A DNA stretch of 22,947 bases from Mnemiopsis leidyi (GCA_000226015.1 JH155605.1:129654-152600), one strand, 5' to 3'; positions 9,965-19,699 are shown, counted from the stretch's first letter. The notes: generated from the letters alone by a model not told the origin. A program made the numbers and translations.

Positions 9965-12900
9965 CTGAAATCACAAAGAAAATTCAATAAAAATATCATA
10001 TGTGATTGAGTTGCCGTTGTTGCAGGTTGTACATCTAAATATCTGAGGCCATGTTAGCACCAAAAACTCAAATACTACAACAAGAAAGTGCAAGTGTTGC
10101 GAAAGTTTTACACAATTTTTTTTACAATTTTACTCACATTTTACCACCAAGACTCTTGCCTCTGTCCTGATCTTCGGTTTTATTTTTGTCCCATACACTT
10201 CTCGGTGCAAACCCTGAGTGAGAATTGTACAGTCGAGGTCTGTTCTGCTTGTAGTTTGGGTCCCAATTCCGGCCGCGATAGTTGTTATTGTAGTTCCCTC
10301 TCCCTCGGCCTCCTCGCCAGTTTGAATTGTGGTAGCCACGCCCACGTGACCGTGCCATACCAGAGTACCTGAAGAACAGGTATCACATTGGTCATGCTGC
10401 CTGTTCGGGTGCCGATGATTCTTGAAAAAATAACGAAATCGAGAATACAAGTTGCTACTTGTTAAGCTGAGATGGAACATAAACGTTAGGCACAATAATC
10501 ATTTACTTTGAATCGTCATCAGATGCACTGCTACTTGAGGTCCTAGATCTTCTCCGACTCCTCCCTCCGTCCCGCCTTCTTGAAGTTGATCTGGATCTTC
10601 TTCTTGAGCTTCTTCTATCTCTGCTTCTGTCTCTGCTCCTGTCTCTGCTTCTACTTCTCGATCTTTTCTTGGTCTTACGGTCTCTTCTGCCAGAGTCTTT
10701 CCTCACTCTATCCGAGCCTCTATGCTTCTTCTCATGTCTAACAGGCGATCTTGATCGACTCTTGGACACGCTTTCCGACCTGGAAGGACTTCTAGACACG
10801 GTTGGGGATTTACTGACTGATTTGGCTTTAGATTTTGGGGATACTTTCTTTTTCACTGGAGTCGCTTCCTTCTTTTTGCCCGCTTTGGAAGATGAGCTCA
10901 CTTTCGATGAAGATCTAGAGAATAATTATGTAAATAAGTTAAACGATTTTCTCGGGCAGGACGACGGGAACCGACTTAACTATAACTTATCTCAATATAA
11001 CTATTGCTTGTACCTATTCGACTTATTTACATAAGTTAAGTCGAGTAAGCATTGCTGATATAGTCTTTACTAAAAGCAGAAACGTCTAGATACCTCTTAA
11101 TCTTGACTTCTTCTTTTTCTTGTTTCAGAACTGATTTCTTCTTTTTCTTTTTTGGCTTCTTTTCCTCTTCACTTGATTCTGATTCAGACTCAGAAGAGCT
11201 CTCGGCTGAACTCTCGTCAGACGAAGTTTCAGCTCTGGAATGAATAGATTTTAGAGTCATGCCAAAAATAGCACATGGTAATTACTCACATAGTTATTTT
11301 GTGCTGCGGAGAAAAAACGGGCTTAGTACATCAGCAGAACTTGTGGGAATTTACAAAGAAAGGAAAAAGAAATCCATGCAAGAATCCATGCAGAAAAGAA
11401 TTCCATGCAAAATGCTTCCACATATCATGCTACTGGCTTTCTTAGTTTATCAAAAACGAGAAACTTTGCTATTTGCTTACATTGAAACAGTCGAAACTAT
11501 CCCTAACACTAAGATATGTTGGTGGCATGATATGTTGGTGACCCAAAATAAAAGCAATAAAATACAAAATAACATCCAAAATAACATCCGCATGATCATG
11601 GAGAACAAAGCTTCGTGTAGAGAAAATGAAAACTCAAATGGAGGTAGCTCAATCAGAAAAGTTTCGATCTGAAATCTGGATGCCATTTTGGATGCCGAAA
11701 AAGATACTTATACAGTCGATCAGAACCGATCGCCAAGAAACATGGACTTTTTCTGTCCTTGTGATTTGACATCGGGAGGTAAAGCTACGGTTACATGCAT
11801 CTATTTACTCTTTCAGCCACGCGTTGGCAAGCTTATCTATCTGATCTGAATACCGTTCTTCTACATACTTTTTAGATGCCTTTTTCTTTGAAGCTTTCTT
11901 TTTTGCTGACTTAGCCGCAGCTTTTTTATCGTCAGTGGGATTCTGAAATAGTCGAACAGTTTTAAACCAATAATTTGAGTATTAAAAAATGTAATTTTAA
12001 TCAAAGGCAATTAGTAATGTGGAAGGCTTGTGCTTGACAAAGGATTAGTTTAAAGTTTAGACAATACTTCAGTAAAAGTTTACACATACCACGACAATGT
12101 TGCCAGATTTTTGAGTAGGGATTATAACCTGGTTCACCCCTAACTTCTTTGCTTTCTCTAGACCACCTACACCAGGTCCCTGAAATAAGCCAAGAAGTGA
12201 ATGAATTTCAGTCTATGGAATGTTAAAGATCTTGGTACATAAAATCAAAAATTTTCATATAACGTAGGTAATAACTAATAGGTGTAGTAACATTATCCTT
12301 TCAGCCAATTAAATTAACCAAAAAGATTTTCACTCATGTCCGTATTTTCGCAACATCACAACGAAGAAGTTACAACATTGAGCTGAAACATCTACTTACA
12401 ACGTTGGTTTTGGTTCTGTTTACTATCGCCGTGATGTGGTCTGTTGGTCCCGTCTGAGAAAACTCCTCTACTCCTAGTCCATGAAGCTGACTAATCGGGG
12501 CCATAAAGGCTCCAGCTATCTGCAAACATAATGTTATTCGTTTCACATATTTGGAATAGGATTTTGAAAATAGAAATATTTGAACCCTTTACACGCATTC
12601 CGATTCTGAAGGGGCAGTTTAAACACAAACGAAAGAAACTAGTGCTCATAATGTACCTTTCCTCGCTTTGCGAAGAAGGCGTCGTCAAGAATCCTGAAAT
12701 AATATGAAATAGAGAAACTTTATCCATTCAGTGATTTTTGACCACTCAGTTTAGTTACAGTAACTACACACTCAAAAATGAAGCGTTGAAAAATTTCAAA
12801 AAGCAATCGAGTGTTGGAGATGTGACCATACATGAAACAAGCAGAATATTCAAAATCGGGGCTAAATAAGTCAGGTCTAATACGGTTGTTGGTAATTATT

Positions 12901-15900
12901 ACTTCTCCTCTTTCTTCGTCGGCTTTTCTTTTTTCATTTTTTTCTTCTTGGGTGGTGATACGCTACTGCGGTACAGGAACGATTTCTTTGTTTCTTCTTT
13001 TTCAGAGTCACTCTCTGATGTTAACCTGAGGGGAGTCAAATAAAAAAAATTTTCTGGCTCCAATGAATTGCGCTCAATATCATAGCACACAAATTTTTGA
13101 GAACGAATGTAGATTTGAACCGATTGAAGCTTAGTAAAGGATAATTTTAAAGCACTTTAAAGTAGAGATCTTACTTTTGTCCAGTCAAAATTTTATCGAT
13201 TTTCTTGAGCTTTTCTTCTACTCGTTTTAACTTTTTCGCTCTAGACTTCTTTAACTTCTTTTTCTTTGCAATCTTATCCAACTTCTTTTTAATCCGAAGA
13301 AGCTTCTTTTTCTTCTTCTTTAACTTCTTAGTACCGCTATCACTGAAAATCAAGTCATTAGTTATTTTGATAATTGAATAGTTCAATATTGGATAATCAA
13401 ATCATTACTTAATTGATTTATGATCGGCTCTTTTTTAAGAATGATCCTAAGTTTTGTTAATTATCTAAGATCAGGGACTATCGACCTATCGCTAGAATCT
13501 TCATCACTCTCGGAGCTGTCTGAACTGTCTCCATCACTGCTCGAACTATCGCTATCATCACTTGAACTCTTTTTCTTTTTCTTCTTTTTCTTCTTCTTCT
13601 CCTCTTCGACGGGTTCCTCTTGAGCGGCAGCTGCATCATGCAGTAGAGGTATCGTATTGGACGGCGCGACTAATAAAAGTCTTCTGTTAGTAGAATGATT
13701 GCACTAACTGGCATTTGGCAAGAAATCTTAAAACTGCGATTGATTAGATTATATGTGGCCGTTTTAGTATCGCTAGGGTGCTACTGATAGAAACAACGTC
13801 TAAGGAGTGATATACAGTGGTCCAGCAACTAATCACGGAATGTTTAAATTACCAACCTGCAGCTACGGGGGGAGCTACAACAGGAGGCATGGGCACAGTC
13901 ATCGGGGCTAGTTCAGGAACCGGCTGTGCTACTTTCTCCTCCTCATAACCAGGGACAAGCCCACAGTCAACTATACGGATATCTGCAAATGGTTTGTGGT
14001 CGGTGTCGACCGCTGCCATTTCAATCTGGTCCAGATATCGCTCTCCTTCGACCACGTGCCCAAATACCACGTGTGAGCTGAAATAGAATGGAATAGAATA
14101 GTGAAACAATTTTAGGCTACCCAGCGTGAGTCGGATTGAGAAAAAACAATTCAACACAACTAACACCTTGCACTTGCAGTTGTTGAGGTAAAAATAAAGC
14201 AAAAGGATATCTTTATCTTTACAACTGCAAAACCGTAAGGGATAGTGAATTTCCACTTAAGACATCATGCGGCTAATAAACAATAGAACAATCGTTTAAC
14301 TTATAGATAAAACCACTTAAAAAGTAAACTATTTTATAAAACACTTAATTCTAGCTCAAAATAAGCCGTTAGATAATGATGGTTCGTCAAATGTAAACTT
14401 GATTTAAGAAAAAAACGGATTAAGACAAGAAACAACTGTGAAACAGAACAAAAGCAAGCGGTTAGGAAAGTTGTGACGAAAAGCTACAAAAGCTACAAGA
14501 AATTGCTTATCTAAACAAAGTGCAACGAAAAAAAATCGAACCCTGTTGGTCCTTTCACATCTCTTAAGAAAACTTATGCAATAGAAGAGAGACCTAGCAT
14601 ATTCACAATGATACGTGCTCTCCGCGAACTAGATAATGCTAAGTGAAACGGCCTCGTTCAAGTAGAGGAGTGGGTACTACATTTTTCAAGATGTGGTATA
14701 GAAGATCATATTGGTAATCGAGAAAACTACACAACAGAAATAGAAGCAAAATAATAAATTAGGTGTTGACTGTTGGGCAAGTCGACCAAAGTTGTTTCAG
14801 ACATTTGCCCTCAACCAGGGCGCCATTGTCAAATTGTCAAAAAATGTTCAAGGCCCCAGTCAAGGCTCACACTCCCTATTCTAAGGAGAAAATTTTACTC
14901 AACTAAGGTCGAGGGCTCGTAAAAAATTGTGTAATTTCAGCACAGAAAATATTACTGCAAAGAAATTAAGTAGAACTGGACACAGGTATGCTTGCTCGAT
15001 CCATTAACAAATTGGTTGATTGACAAGCAATTTGCAATCCAGTCGGTTGTTATTCTTTCACTCCCGATTAAATCTAGTTTGCTAGTCGAAGATTGAAACG
15101 TGAAACTATAGACTCGCTTAATCGAGTATTCGGTATATTGAAGAGATAAGAAAACTTAGATTATCTGACCACAAAAATTAGTGTTCAAAGGAAGTGTTGC
15201 CCCAGTTTAAGCTGATTGCTTACTTATCCGTCACCAAAGGGCTCAAGTTCAAAGACTTTTGCCAGCCACCGCGCCGTTCCGCGCATTTATAGGCTGCTGA
15301 GTACCTATCCACTTTTCAGATTGAACTATTTTCGCGCGTTCCGTCAGTAGATAATCCAAAAGTTGGAACCAAATTGGGACGGTGATTTGGAGCACTAAGA
15401 CCGTATTTTTTGCGACTTTTGGAGTTTTACTATGATTGGTAGAGACAATGTGAAGAAGACCTGACCTTTGGTAGACCGCTCAGACGCCCCAAATTCCCAG
15501 AATGAAGGGAATGAACAAAAATGAGCAAATTTTTGAAAGTTCCCGAAATGTCCCAAAACAGATTGATTTAGGTTTGTAACGATCTAAAAAGTGTCCCTCT
15601 AAATTTAGTGCCCCAAATCACCGTCCCACGTTTGGTTCCGAAAATCTGGATACTCAGGGGAAAACTTTGGACGATTTTGGAACCAGACCATTGTGAACGT
15701 TCTAGACGACCCAGGGCCTCCAAAATTTGCAGGGACACTTGTCAGATCGATATAAACCTAAATCAATCGGTTTTGGGACATTTCGGAAACTTTCAATTTT
15801 TTTTTACATTTTTGTTCATTCCGTTCATTCTGGGAATCTGGGGCGTTATTTCGGGCTACCAAAGGTCAGGACTCAGGTCCTCTTCACTTTGTCCCTACCA

Positions 15901-18043
15901 ATCATAGTAAACCTTCAAAATTCGCAAGAGAATCAAATTTGACCTAAAAACAACCGTCCAAAAACCGCCCCAATTTCGTCCCAAGTGGTTCCAATTTGGC
16001 TCCAAAAGTCCGCATTCATCAACTTTTCCGTTTTAGAGGAAATCTGAGGGTACCCAAGCACGTTACCAGGGTACCGATGCACGTTACAGTTGCACTTGCG
16101 TGACAACTGACAAGGTGTCCGCCCCCTGCTTTCCAAAGTAACATAGATTTATCAGGCCAATAATTATTGGGTAGACGACGACAGATGAGAAATGTGGAGA
16201 GTTGAGAAATACCATAGCATAACTTAGCCTCTTGTAAGTCAGTGTGAATCTTTCTACATTTTTAGATTCACGTCAAATGACTATATTTTCAATTTTGGGG
16301 ACTTAGAAAATTTTCGAAGTATAATTCTACATTTTATAATAGATTAAAAACTTTTCAGTTTCAAAAATAAATTGCTTTTGTCCAGAGCAACGTTTTAGAA
16401 TTATTAATCCGCTGTAAAAAATTGGCATCTGTTTAAACTGAATTTATGTGATTTAGTCGCCACTTTATAAAGTTGCTTGTATAGAATCATATCGATAATC
16501 ATTAACAAATTAACAAAGCCAATAAATTTCATCGCGAATACAGATATCTCAACCAGAGATAGAATCATACAGGATCAGTATGATCAATATTAATACCAAA
16601 TTAATCAATAATCAATATGAATACCTAGTTATAATTTGTGAAGTAAAACTTACTTGTCTAAGTGAGGACAAATAGCCGTCGTTCTGGGAAAAAAAGGTAT
16701 GATAAAACCAGAGAGACAATTCTCAGACAACAGAATCTGACTAAGGGTGCTGTCGTCATCCAATGTAAATGCACTTGTTTGAGGAAAATATATAATTTGT
16801 ATGACTTATGTAAAACAGAATCAAACACTAACAGAAGGAACTTGGGACCGTTAATATTAGGGAGCCAGTAGTGTACACTCACATAAAGAATTGAGAACCG
16901 TTAGTATTAGGACCTCTATTAGCCATGGACAGGAGATACGTCTGGTCGTGCTTCAGTATGAAGTTCTCATCTAGGAGGGTTGAAAGTGCTACTTGTAATA
17001 TTTGTAATATATTTGTAATGTATTTGTAATATATTTGTGATATATTTGTAATATATTTGCGCCTCTTGTTCAACAGGAGTTTGTAATCCTAACAATTCAT
17101 TATCTCAACTTGAAACTTGCACAAAAACGCACCTGGAAAAACACCACCGAAAATGCTCTCACCACCGACACCTGTACCTAAATATAGAAGAGTATAAAGA
17201 ACTAACACTGATAAACCGGTTGGCAATTATTTTGAGAATTTTGAGTAGATTTGTACAATGCACATTATACTTCTAAAGTTTTACATATATATTTGGATTA
17301 AATTATAGGAACTTTCAGACAAACTTTCAGACAAAAAATCAACTTCTTACCATGTGTAAAATCACCGCCTTGTATCATAAAGTTTTTGACGATTCTGTGA
17401 AAACTGGATCCTTTGTAAGATAACAGTTTACCCTGAGTTCCATGCCCTTTTTCTCCTGCGAATTTTCATCGAATGAGGACAAACTTTGAAATTCAAATAA
17501 ACCACAGAAACTGCCTTATTTAGTTATTATTAGGATAAAGCCTGTCATGTAACATAATTGAAAGCAGCACTTAACACTATATAGTATAAAACCGAATGTG
17601 TAATTAAATATCATAAAGCAGTACATTGAATGTAGCCCAGTTAATCTTTGTGCTTCAACATGTCCAACAAAAACGACAAAAACCAGAATCAAGATTGTTA
17701 ATGTTTATGTGTATAGATAAACTAGAATCAAGATTGTTAATGTTTATGTGTACACATAAACCAGAATCAAGATTGTTAATGTTTATGTGTACACATAAAC
17801 TAGAATGAAGACTGTTTATGTTTATGTGTATAGATAAACTAGAATCAAGATTGTTTATGTTTATATGGAGAGATAAACTAGAATCTAGATTGTTAATGTT
17901 TATGTAGACTAACCAGTGCATAGACACATGAAGTTCTCACAGGTTTTAGGACAGATGTCAGCACATAGCTCGAATATCACTGTACCCAGTGACATTCCGT
18001 CTATGTTGATGGTGAAGAAACATCGGGGTAGTTTAGTTGGCAT
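7750..18043 (-). CDS. PPIG: Nuclear SR-type cyclophilin (peptidyl-prolyl cis-trans isomerase, PPIG/NKTR family), 20 exons, 852 residues
   Basis: Exons in transcription order: 18043-17914, 17455-17351, 17177-17133, 16970-16883, 16683-16654, 14077-13857, 13669-13486, 13342-13175, 13025-12903, 12693-12657, 12519-12400, 12179-12090, 11942-11809, 11234-11094, 10914-10507, 10368-10138, 9964-9903, 8770-8720, 8190-8056, 7805-7750. Every junction is GT-AG, all phases match, and the total is 2559 nt with a terminal TGA. The cyclophilin domain covers residues 7-174; charged linkers, an RS domain and an RGG-like segment follow. Family members catalyse proline isomerisation and localise to nuclear speckles with the splicing machinery and RNA polymerase II CTD. 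Vertebrate PPIG is about 750 residues and NKTR about 1460, so this is an intermediate length. Core exons are certain; the last four (17-20) rest on frame continuity and splice consensus without recognisable domains. Vertebrates have both PPIG and NKTR, and I cannot say that this is one rather than their common ancestor type. Confidence 0.88.
8771..9902. other. Cyclophilin intron 17, with a possible extra exon at 9521-9585
   Basis: The intron is 1132 bp, AT-rich, and mostly featureless. On the minus strand 9521-9585 keeps the incoming phase and encodes [19 protein letters not shown], between a fair acceptor (ATATCAAG) and a GTAAAA donor. It is 65 nt long, so including it would shift the frame and give a stop six codons into the next exon. 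A near-palindrome at about 9017-9043 (AGAGATAACCT ... AGGTAATCTCT) can form a short hairpin. Confidence 0.4.
10138..10368 (-). CDS. PPIG: Cyclophilin gene exon 16: RGG/Asn-Tyr-rich segment
   Basis: It encodes [20 protein letters not shown] and [20 protein letters not shown], then [25 protein letters not shown] repeats spaced with aromatic residues are typical RNA-binding, arginine-methylated segments. An Arg/Gly-rich element followed by aromatic-Pro residues is also found late in vertebrate NKTR/PPIG, but I could not align it. The donor AAAAT|GTGAGT is strong; without splicing the frame stops after Met. Confidence 0.85.
10507..10914 (-). CDS. PPIG: Cyclophilin gene exon 15: RS domain
   Basis: This is the largest exon, 408 nt. 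It moves from Ser/Lys-rich ([18 protein letters not shown]) through SP-rich repeats ([20 protein letters not shown]) to dense Arg-Ser and Arg-Asp dipeptides ([20 protein letters not shown], then [17 protein letters not shown]). RS domains of this type are phosphorylated by SRPK/CLK kinases and target proteins to nuclear speckles. The exon ends TCAAA|GTAAAT, so it can also be read as a TAA stop in an unspliced transcript. Confidence 0.92.
11094..11942 (-). CDS. PPIG: Cyclophilin gene exons 13-14: Lys/Ala helix and Ser/Glu-rich segment
   Basis: Exon 13 (11809-11942) encodes an Ala/Lys-rich stretch ([19 protein letters not shown]) followed by a less simple sequence, [19 protein letters not shown]. 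Its donor GA|GTAAAT would give a stop if unspliced. Exon 14 (11094-11234) encodes a Ser/Glu block ([18 protein letters not shown]) and a Lys block leading into [11 protein letters not shown]. The 574-bp intron between them holds a 137-codon + strand open frame that I regard as chance. Confidence 0.85.
11235..11808. other. Cyclophilin intron 13
   Basis: It has no coding character. It contains small local duplications on the + strand: GATATGTTGGTG twice near 11515-11540, CAAAATAACATC twice near 11567-11590, and repeated ATCCATGCA motifs near 11372-11405. Confidence 0.5.
12090..12693 (-). CDS. PPIG: Cyclophilin gene exons 10-12: unassigned, non-low-complexity module
   Basis: Three exons (12657-12693, 12400-12519, 12090-12179) encode about 83 residues, roughly 365-447 of the protein. 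Unlike the surrounding linkers the composition is balanced and looks folded: [12 protein letters not shown], then [20 protein letters not shown] and [14 protein letters not shown], then [20 protein letters not shown]. Splice phases join it in frame with both neighbours and all six splice sites are good. I do not recognise a domain. It is not the RS or Lys-rich filler expected in this position. Confidence 0.75.
12903..13669 (-). CDS. PPIG: Cyclophilin gene exons 7-9: acidic-Ser and poly-Lys linker
   Basis: Exon 7 (13486-13669) encodes a run of nine Lys followed by a Ser/Asp/Glu-rich tract, typical of CK2-type phosphorylation targets. Exon 8 (13175-13342) is extremely basic: 25 of 56 residues are Lys, with a spacing that would suit a long charged helix ([20 protein letters not shown]). 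Exon 9 (12903-13025) mixes acidic-Ser ([11 protein letters not shown]) with a Lys-rich stretch containing [10 protein letters not shown], a good nuclear localisation signal candidate. Exon 9 ends AA|GTAATA, so intron retention would stop translation at once. Confidence 0.85.
13857..17455 (-). CDS. PPIG: Cyclophilin gene exons 2-6: catalytic core of the isomerase domain
   Basis: Exon 2 encodes [20 protein letters not shown] and then [15 protein letters not shown]. Exon 3 gives [13 protein letters not shown], exon 4 gives [10 protein letters not shown] and [17 protein letters not shown], exon 5 (only 30 nt) gives [10 protein letters not shown], and exon 6 gives [18 protein letters not shown] through [10 protein letters not shown]. 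Active-site residues known from human CypA are present: Arg55 (here R64), Phe60 (F69), Gln63 (Q72), Gln111 (Q120) and Phe113 (F122). The CypA Trp121 position is His (H130), as in large SR-cyclophilins, which lowers cyclosporin affinity in that family. Exon 6 then runs into a Pro/Val/Ala-rich linker ([20 protein letters not shown]). Confidence 0.95.
15356..16008. mobile_element. Large imperfect palindrome: two ~290-330-bp MITE-like units in inverted orientation
   Basis: The left half (about 15356-15645) is matched by the reverse complement of the right half (about 15665-16008) over most of its length. Examples are ACTATGATTGGTAG (left) against CTACCAATCATAGT (right), GTCCCAAAACAGATTGATTT against AAATCAATCGGTTTTGGGAC, and AAGTGTCCCT against AGGGACACTT. 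The left half also has its own inverted termini: GGAACCAAATTGGGACGGTG at 15364 and CACCGTCCCACGTTTGGTTC at 15620. That makes it a self-standing unit with terminal inverted repeats of about 30 bp. No transposase frame is present. This fits a non-autonomous DNA element that inserted beside or into a related copy. Confidence 0.75.
16048..16089. repeat. 21-bp imperfect tandem duplication
   Basis: Two units begin GGGTACC and contain GCACGTTAC. They lie just outside the right end of the MITE pair, in the same intron. Confidence 0.6.
17001..17060. repeat. 11-bp AT-rich minisatellite in cyclophilin intron 3
   Basis: Five copies of TTTGTAATATA (with TTTGTAATGTA and TTTGTGATATA variants) plus a partial sixth. 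The array occupies more than a third of the 162-bp intron and lies about 30 bp from the exon 4 acceptor, in the part where the branch point would be expected. Confidence 0.9.
17687..17907. repeat. 39-bp minisatellite in cyclophilin intron 1
   Basis: The unit starts AATCAAGATTGTTAATGTTT and ends GTATAGATAAACTAG. There are five full copies from 17687 to 17881 and a partial copy to about 17907. Variants include GTACACATAAACCAG endings and GTTTATG for GTTAATG. Because 39 is a multiple of three, the minus strand stays open across the array and produces an artefactual 13-residue repeat. The last copy touches the exon 1 splice donor. Confidence 0.93.
17914..18043 (-). CDS. PPIG: Cyclophilin gene exon 1: start codon and first strands of the fold
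   Basis: It encodes [20 protein letters not shown] and continues to ENFMCLCTG. This is the family pattern RCFF(D)I.I.G..LG.V.FEL..D.CPKT.ENF..LCTG, seen in PPIG/NKTR more than in CypA because of the RCFF start. The ATG at 18043 is the only one that gives the usual family N-terminus. The donor is G|GTTAGT. Asp in CFFD is replaced by Thr here (CFFT). Confidence 0.9.
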
Positions 18044-18500
18044 TCCCCCTACAAGGTTTCCATATATTATCAGGGCTTTCTTTGATGAGTTTCTACAGTA
18101 ACAGATATAAGCTTTTTCAGATCATTGAATTAAAAGAGGAGATGAAATGGTGAAAATCATATACCAATTGCAGGCATATGCATAAGTGAAATATATTATT
18201 TAAGCCATCTTCGTCCAAAATCCAATCTAGAAAAAAATGGATGAAGAAAAAAACAGCTTAAGTGTAATATCATTTCTTTACAATATCATTTCATTATCAA
18301 TTTCAGTACATAAAATCACAGCAAAATAAATCAAATGAATAATGAATTACAAAATCACGACATAAAGTAAATAAAAAACAGATGCAGTGTTTAAATACTC
18401 AAAAGAAACATAAAAAATGGATTATTTGAACAACAATCAATTACAATACCTATAAAGTAAGAAGGAACTGGCTTAAAATGCCGAAACAACGAAAAAGTTA
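18044..18500. other. Intergenic gap with the cyclophilin 5' region and the upstream gene's 3' region
   Basis: Both flanking genes run on the minus strand, so this 457 bp must hold the 3' UTR of the membrane protein gene and the promoter and 5' UTR of the cyclophilin gene. It is AT-rich, and no TATA box or poly(A) signal stands out convincingly. Confidence 0.5.
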
Positions 18501-19699
18501 TTACTGATGAGTAAAGTAAAACACAGAAATCACAAGACCAAAAACGAATTTAATTGCATCACTTATTCTCAGGTGAGGCTCATAGAACAAAGCAAGCAAC
18601 CTATGTAGAGGATGAAGTGCTGGAGCAACATGTACAAAATTTAGCTTCAACAAATCATGTGTTATAGCCAGAGGTGCAAGTAAGGACCAGTACATCGGAA
18701 CCCCGTAAAGCAGCATGTAACAAAGAGAGATCCAGAATTTGTAGATGATACCAACCGATTGAAATGTTTCTTTATAGTGATCTGACTGGGAAGTGATACT
18801 CTTCAAGGGTGTTGAGTATAAACTTTCTATTAACAAAACGGAGGAAAGAATAAAAATCAGCATAGGATGCACAACATTGTTGATTGTTAAGGTGTTTCCA
18901 ACATAGAAGTAAACCATTACCACTGAGGCTAAAATCAATAACCCACATGCAGAATATTTCGAAAGGCGACCATACTCATTAGTTAGGTCAGCAACAACAT
19001 AGAGAGAAGAGATAAGAGTGAGAAGTAAAACAAAGGTGAAATAAGCCTCCTGAACAGAGGGCGTAAGTTTGCCAAATCAGCTCGTTTGGCAGAGACATTA
19101 TTTTCATCCAGTGCAATTTTGGAGAAGATTTCTTCACAAAAATGTTGGCAGTTTGCAGTTAACGGGCAATACTGAAGGGAACCTAACTGCTTTTTTAAAA
19201 AACAGACTACCTCATCCAATGACATAGTGGCCCTATCAACACTTTGCATGTAAACAGGTTGTGGGCGAGCATTGTCCAGGAAATAATGAACTACAGAATG
19301 ATAAGTTTTACTGCAAGTCAGAAATGTACCTTCCTTGATCTTTTCAACAGCCCAAAATATCCCATCATTTGTTTTAAAAACAGCAAACATGTGATAGTCA
19401 ACAGGAGAAAAATACTGTTTTAATTGGGTCCCAACTGTTAGCCAAAATCCAGGATCTTTGAGTGTACATTCAACAGGCACACTGTAAATATGGATCCACT
19501 CAAGGTGAGAATTTTGGTAATTCTTGGAGTTAGCTCGAAATATTTTTCCTACATTGCTTATTGTAACTTTTTCTGTGTGAGCAAGACCAACATCTCCTTG
19601 TGGTGGTGGTAATATGGATCCAGGTCTAATTAGTCCTTCCAGAAACCAGTAAAGGTGCAGGGAGATGGCGAGTAAGAGGCAGAGTAAGATTACTATCAT
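18501..19699 (-). pseudogene. Intronless membrane protein with NCQHF papain-fold motif (LRAT/NlpC-P60-like), split by a frameshift
   Basis: The first frame (19699-18983, 238 residues) starts with a hydrophobic anchor (MIVILLCLLLAISLHLYWFL). A soluble region follows with DYHMFAVFKTNDGIFWAVEK, a downstream Ser-Lys, and CPLTANCQHFCEEIFSKI at about residues 178-195. The NC-x-HF motif carries the catalytic Cys in LRAT and related circularly permuted NlpC/P60 proteins; the nearest upstream His is in DYHMF. The hydrophobic C-terminus stops at TAA (18983). A second frame is open from 19076 to TAA at 18501 and encodes several membrane helices (HPMLIFILSSVLLIESLYS, SLCYMLLYGVPMYWSLLAP). The two overlap in the 18,983-19,076 interval, so one base gained or lost there splits what would be a protein of about 400 residues. 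It could be a pseudogene, an assembly or read error, or a recent mutation. No introns are visible, unlike its neighbours. Function unknown. Confidence 0.6.

Larger units (their letters stand above)
14078..16653. other. Cyclophilin intron 5, the largest intron (2576 bp)
   Basis: No exon was found in it on either strand. It holds the inverted MITE pair at 15356-16008 and a 21-bp tandem duplication at 16048-16089. The rest is AT-rich with no recognisable features. It splits the conserved cyclophilin motif between PHLD and HVVFG. Confidence 0.7.

Noticed and set aside
10130..10495. 121-codon minus-strand frame overlapping exon 16
   Set aside because: It is a different frame from the one that joins by phase to exons 15 and 17, and it crosses an intron.
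10669..11034. 121-codon + strand open frame
   Set aside because: Antisense shadow of the RS-domain exon; its Leu/Ser/Asp-rich composition is the complement of Arg/Ser codons.
11259..11672. 137-codon + strand open frame inside cyclophilin intron 13
   Set aside because: Low-complexity Lys/Asn-rich sequence with local duplications, no domain, and antisense within a confident intron.
12899..13090. Cyclophilin gene ending at the TAA after exon 9
   Set aside because: The AA|GTAATA donor followed by the in-phase exon 10 and ten more consistent exons, including the RS domain, fits the family better.
17655..17927. 90-codon minus-strand frame with a 13-residue [16 protein letters not shown] repeat
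   Set aside because: It is the 39-bp intronic minisatellite read in frame; the repeat length divides by three, which keeps it open.
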